NCBI RefSeq assembly: GCF_001702265.1
Contig: NZ_MAUE01000023.1
Location: 101,838 to 165,837 of the forward strand
Reading direction: 5' to 3'
Source of the DNA: Pseudomonas aylmerensis
Lineage (GTDB): Bacteria; Pseudomonadota; Gammaproteobacteria; Pseudomonadales; Pseudomonadaceae
DNA: 64,000 nt
Each line of letters opens with the position of its first letter. The stretch's first letter is position 1. Position numbers and translations under genes: made by a program. Below the pieces are notes generated by a model, which made no database searches, was not told where the DNA came from, and saw only the letters and a list, made by a program, of their open reading frames with translations. Below, piece after piece: positions 60,677-64,000 of this stretch.

Positions 60677-61618
60677 ATGAACGCTATCGAGCAGGACAGG
60701 ATCCAGGTCAACGGGATTGAGTTGAGTGTGTACATCGCCGGTCCGGAGCAGGGCCGGCCGATCTGGCTGCTCCACGGTTTTCCCGAGTGCTGGCATTCCT
60801 GGCGCGAACAGATTCCCGCGCTGGCGGCGGCTGGGTTCCGGGTGTTTGTCCCGCAAATGCGCGGGTACGGCCAATCGAGTTCGCCGCACGAGATTGCCGA
60901 TTATGACGTGCTGACGCTGTGCGCCGATATCCAGCAGGCCATGGATCACTTCGGCCATGCACAGGTGGTGATGGTCGGCCATGACTGGGGCGCCGTGGTG
61001 GCCTGGCACCTGGCGCTGCTCGAACCCGAGCGCATTACGCACTTGATCACGTTGTCGGTGCCGTTTGCCGGGCGTGCGCGGCGGCCGGTGATCGAAATCC
61101 TGCGTGAGCTGTACGCCGACCGCTTCAATTACATCGTGTACTTCCAGCAACCCGGCGTCGCCGAGCAGGAACTGGACGCGGATATCGAACGTACGCTGCG
61201 CTTGTTCATGCAGGATGAAGACTTGTTTTTGCAGAAGCGGTCCGCCGACTCAAGCTTGTTCGACGGTGCGCAGCCCCCTGGTCCGCTACCGGCGTGGTGT
61301 TCACGAGAAGACCTGGACGTCTACGTGCAGACCTTCGCCGAGCATGGCTTTCGTGGCCCGCTGAACTGGTATCGCAACTTTGAGCGCAACTGGCAACGCA
61401 GCGAGTTCCTGGCCGGCCGGCAGGTGCTGCAACCAACGCTGTTCCTGATCGGCGACCGCGACCCCGTTGGCGTGTTTGAAGCCCACACCCTCAAGCGCAT
61501 GCCGGAGTCGGTGCCGAACCTCGAGCAGCAGGTCCTGGCCAATTGCGGCCACTGGATCCAGAACGAGCAAGCTCAGCGGGTCAACGCGTTGATGCTCGGG
61601 TTTCTAGGGAAAACGTAA
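60677..61618 (+). CDS. Alpha/beta hydrolase, epoxide-hydrolase-like
   Basis: 313 aa. The oxyanion motif HGFPECWHSW (residues 33-42) and nucleophile elbow GHDWGAVVAW (Asp103) are those of epoxide hydrolases and haloalkane dehalogenases. The catalytic His is in NCGHWIQNE near the end, and a Tyr-bearing cap domain lies between. AAGGAGG precedes the ATG; a GTG one codon earlier is possible. Its 3' end overlaps the convergent sensor kinase gene by 38 nt. Confidence 0.88.
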   Translation: MNAIEQDRIQVNGIELSVYIAGPEQGRPIWLLHGFPECWHSWREQIPALAAAGFRVFVPQMRGYGQSSSPHEIADYDVLTLCADIQQAMDHFGHAQVVMVGHDWGAVVAWHLALLEPERITHLITLSVPFAGRARRPVIEILRELYADRFNYIVYFQQPGVAEQELDADIERTLRLFMQDEDLFLQKRSADSSLFDGAQPPGPLPAWCSREDLDVYVQTFAEHGFRGPLNWYRNFERNWQRSEFLAGRQVLQPTLFLIGDRDPVGVFEAHTLKRMPESVPNLEQQVLANCGHWIQNEQAQRVNALMLGFLGKT

Positions 61619-63047
61619 AGGTCGCGCCGTGCCCTGGGCTGTCGACCAGACGAATGCTGCGCCCGTGCAATTGCAGGATGCGGTGCACGATGCGCAGGCC
61701 CAGGCCACCGTCGCGCCGCGCGCCACCGATGGTGAAGGCACGCAGGAACAAGCCTTCACGCAGTTCGGCGTCGATCCCCGGGCCACTGTCGCTGACGGTC
61801 ACCGCCACGCCATCGGCGACCGGCGACAGGATCACCTCGACTTCGCCATTCACCGGTGTATGGCGCAAGGCATTGTCCAGCAGGTTGGTGAGCACGCGTT
61901 CGATCAGGCCCAGGTCCGCCAGCACGGTAGGCACCTGCGGAGGCAGGGTGGCAGTCAGGGTGATGGCGCGCGCCTCGGCGGTGAGTTCGAATTTCTGGAA
62001 GATGTCCTGCACCAGGTCCGGCAGGGAGAAACCTTCGATCACTGGCTGCACAAAGCCGTGTTCCAGGCGCACCAACTCCAGCAGCGACTGGGCCAGGCCA
62101 CCGACCTTGCGACTCTGGTCCAGGGCAATGCCGAGGTAGCGCCGGCGCTCTTCGGGGCTCAGGCTGGCATCCTTGAGGGTCAGGGTTTCCAGGTAGCCAT
62201 GCAGGGACGCCAGCGGCGTGCGCAGGTCATGGGAGATGTTGGCGACCATTTCCCGGCGTTCCTGGTCCTGATGGGTGATGGCCCGCCACTGTTCGCCCAG
62301 GCGGTTTTCCATCTGCACGAAAGCGTGGTCGAGCACGGCGATTTCGTCGCCACTGTCGAGTTCCGGGGTGGCCGACGCCTGGGTTTTCGGCGCGCCGTTG
62401 ATATCGAACTGACCGACCTTGTCGGTGAGCTGGCGCAACGGCCGGGTGATCCACGCGAAGGCGATGAGCCCCGCCAGCAGGCACAACAGGGCCACCAGGC
62501 CGATGGACCACAGCGCAATCTTCAGCGCCATGCCCGTGGTGTCCTTGGCGTCGTACACATCATGGGCTTCGCCGAGCAGCACCACGTAGAGGAAGCCGGT
62601 TTGCTGGCCGTTGGCCTTGAGCGGCGCGGCGCTGAACACCTTGCGCCCATCGACGCTGCGCGGGTCATCGCCAAGGATCGGCAGCATGGCGCCGCTGAGG
62701 AAGCGCCGGATCGGTGCCAGGTCAACCTGGTTGCGCAGCAGGTGGCCGCTGGGTGCGGCATTGCCGACCACACGGCCGTCGATGTCGAGCAGGTACACCT
62801 CGACGCTCGGGTTGACCAGCATCAACTGGCTGAAGAGGTTACGTACGGCGTCGGGCTTGAGGCCATCGGCGTCCATCAACTGTGTGTCACGGGCGATATG
62901 TGCGGCCAGGTCACGGGACAGGCCTTGCACCACTTCCAGCTCGTGCATGCGGTTGGAGCGCACTTGCAGCCAGGCCGAGGTGCCACTGCAGATCACCAGC
63001 AGCACGGCGAACACCACCGACAGGCGCTGGGTCAGGGTCAGCTTCAT
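61581..63047 (-). CDS. Sensor histidine kinase of a two-component system
   Basis: 488 aa. Two membrane helices (about 7-27 and 168-192) flank a periplasmic sensor of roughly 140 residues, followed by HAMP (about 193-245), HisKA with the phosphorylated His in ANISHDLRTPLASL, and an HATPase domain with NLLDNALRHT, DSGPGID and GGLGLRI. The ATG at 63047 overlaps the response-regulator stop (ATGA). The signal is unknown. Confidence 0.9.
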   Translation of the reverse strand: MKLTLTQRLSVVFAVLLVICSGTSAWLQVRSNRMHELEVVQGLSRDLAAHIARDTQLMDADGLKPDAVRNLFSQLMLVNPSVEVYLLDIDGRVVGNAAPSGHLLRNQVDLAPIRRFLSGAMLPILGDDPRSVDGRKVFSAAPLKANGQQTGFLYVVLLGEAHDVYDAKDTTGMALKIALWSIGLVALLCLLAGLIAFAWITRPLRQLTDKVGQFDINGAPKTQASATPELDSGDEIAVLDHAFVQMENRLGEQWRAITHQDQERREMVANISHDLRTPLASLHGYLETLTLKDASLSPEERRRYLGIALDQSRKVGGLAQSLLELVRLEHGFVQPVIEGFSLPDLVQDIFQKFELTAEARAITLTATLPPQVPTVLADLGLIERVLTNLLDNALRHTPVNGEVEVILSPVADGVAVTVSDSGPGIDAELREGLFLRAFTIGGARRDGGLGLRIVHRILQLHGRSIRLVDSPGHGATFTFSLETRASTR

Positions 63048-63754
63048 GGCGGGCTCTCGGCGAACTTGTAGCCCCGGCCCCACACCGTGAGGATGCGCGC
63101 GGGGTTGGCCGGGTCGGCCTCGACCTTGGCGCGCAGGCGGTTGATATGGGTATTCACCGTGTGTTCATAGCCTTCGTGGCTGTAGCCCCACACGGCGTTG
63201 AGCAGGTCCATGCGCGAGAACACCTTGCCGGGCTGGCGCGCGAAGAAATACAGCAGGTCGAATTCCCGTGGGGTGAGGTCCAGGCGCTGGCCTTGCAGAG
63301 TCGCGTCACGGGTCAGTGGGTTGATGAACAACTGGCCGAGGTCGAGGCTGCCGGCGTCCATCTTCAGGTTGCGTGCCATTGCATCGACCCGGCGCAACAG
63401 TGCCTTGACCCGCGCGACCAGCTCCGGCATCGAAAACGGCTTGGCCAGGTAGTCATCCGCGCCCAGCTCCAGGCCGAGGATGCGGTGCAGTTCGCTGGAG
63501 CGCGCGCTGGTGATGATGATCGGCGTGTAGCGCGTCATGGCGCGGGCGCGCCGGCAGATTTCCAGGCCGTCGACACCGGGCAGCATCAGGTCGAGTATCA
63601 ATGCATCCCAACCGCCTTGCTCAAGCAGGCGCAGGCCTTCGTCGCCGTCGGCGCTGTGCACCACCTCGAACTGCTCATCGCGCAGGTGCAGGCAGATCAG
63701 GTCGGCAATATGCGCATCGTCCTCGACCACCAGGACACGTTTGGGCTGATCCAT
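63044..63754 (-). CDS. OmpR-family response regulator
   Basis: 236 aa. A receiver domain with acidic pocket VVEDD, phosphoacceptor Asp in ALILDLMLPGVDG and conserved Lys in YLAKPFSMPEL, then an OmpR winged helix (LTPREFDLLYFFARQPGKVF, YEHTVNTHINRLRAKVE). Upstream of and overlapping its kinase. The target genes are not evident here. Confidence 0.92.
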   Translation of the reverse strand: MDQPKRVLVVEDDAHIADLICLHLRDEQFEVVHSADGDEGLRLLEQGGWDALILDLMLPGVDGLEICRRARAMTRYTPIIITSARSSELHRILGLELGADDYLAKPFSMPELVARVKALLRRVDAMARNLKMDAGSLDLGQLFINPLTRDATLQGQRLDLTPREFDLLYFFARQPGKVFSRMDLLNAVWGYSHEGYEHTVNTHINRLRAKVEADPANPARILTVWGRGYKFAESPP

Positions 63755-63888
63755 GTAAGAGAAACCTTCGCTTGTCGTTCGCGCATTGTGCGGCTTTTGC
63801 AACAGTGTAGTTATCACGAATTGTTTAACTCTGCGTGAGGATTCCGCGACCGTAATTCCTCCAACATCCGCCTATCGAAAGAGCGCGG

Positions 63889-64000
63889 GTTGTGGTGGTT
63901 CTGGTTTTGGCTGTGGCAGGGGAGCTGGCAGTGGAAGGGATTGTGGTTGTGGCAGTGACTCTGGCAGTGGTTGTGGTTGTGGCGAGCGGGCTTGCCCCGC
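63889..64000 (+). repeat. REP element with a degenerate GTGGC-rich lead-in at the right edge
   Basis: A REP head (63978-64000) matches the first 23 nt of the elements at 43856 and 54346, then the window ends. Before it, about 90 nt consist of TGTGGY words at irregular spacing, including TGTGGCAGGGGAGCTGGCAG, which looks like a decayed REP head. Confidence 0.6.

Overview
The window reads as chromosomal DNA of a fluorescent Pseudomonas (P. fluorescens group). The evidence is a GC-rich sequence with Pseudomonas-type codon use, a benABCDK benzoate operon beside an OprD-family porin, a MexT/MexS-like pair, DUF1652 and DUF2790 proteins, REP elements of the type seen in P. fluorescens, and the protease/lipase secretion cluster aprA-inh-aprDEF-lipA. 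I saw no rRNA, tRNA, insertion sequence, phage gene or CRISPR array. Gene names rest on motif and family recognition by eye, with no database search.

Layout. 1-2.6 kb: the start of a solute-binding lipoprotein and a TonB-dependent receptor, both leftward. 2.8-6.6 kb: a small redox cluster (tandem carboxymuconolactone-decarboxylase-like protein, LysR regulator, aldo/keto reductase, short-chain dehydrogenase) whose promoters share the palindrome ATGAG-N5-CTCAT. 6.9-14.5 kb: benR, benABCD, benK, a BenF-like porin and a DUF2790 protein; tandem BenR boxes precede benA and Crc/Hfq-type CA motifs precede benA, benK and the porin. 14.6-20.8 kb: a LysR regulator, a cytochrome P450 divergent from an ArsR-type regulator, an XRE-cupin regulator divergent from a DMT exporter, and a membrane diguanylate cyclase.

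21.1-25.6 kb is the most unusual part. It holds a complete His-Xaa-Ser (HXS) system in the order hxsD-hxsB-hxsC-hxsA, leftward, with overlapping start and stop codons: two radical-SAM proteins, a small partner, and a secreted substrate with six uninterrupted His-Xaa-Ser triplets and a peptidoglycan-binding tail. A DUF5710 protein lies next to it. 25.9-30.7 kb is a scarred stretch: a 30-nt leftover of a MexT-like C-terminus, a LysR gene without its DNA-binding domain, a broken SDR copy, an unrecognised 382-aa protein that may have an Ntn-hydrolase-like start, and then mexT/mexS without mexEF-oprN.

31.4-43.7 kb: a 475-aa protein of unknown function coupled to a MocR-type regulator, pgm, a pirin, a UvrD/Rep-type helicase, a DUF1652 protein, a SnoaL-AraC regulator, and an amine oxidase/cupin/polyamine-binding-protein set. 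43.8-44.1 kb is a REP cluster preceded by an 18-nt repeat ladder. 44.1-47.6 kb: LuxR regulator, APC permease and a DmpA/P1-family aminopeptidase. 47.9-55.9 kb: the alkaline metalloprotease, its inhibitor, the type I secretion system and a family I.3 lipase; the 3' end of aprF is made of REP sequence. 56-64 kb: two small lipoproteins, a FAN1-type nuclease coupled to an Fe-S helicase, an epoxide-hydrolase-like enzyme, a two-component system and another REP at the right edge.

How it works together. The ben genes import benzoate and convert it to catechol, but no catechol dioxygenase gene is present here. The apr/lip genes make and export a protease and a lipase through one shared transporter, with likely Gac/Rsm control at aprA and Crc/Hfq control at lipA. 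The HXS genes should modify a secreted, wall-associated peptide of unknown role.
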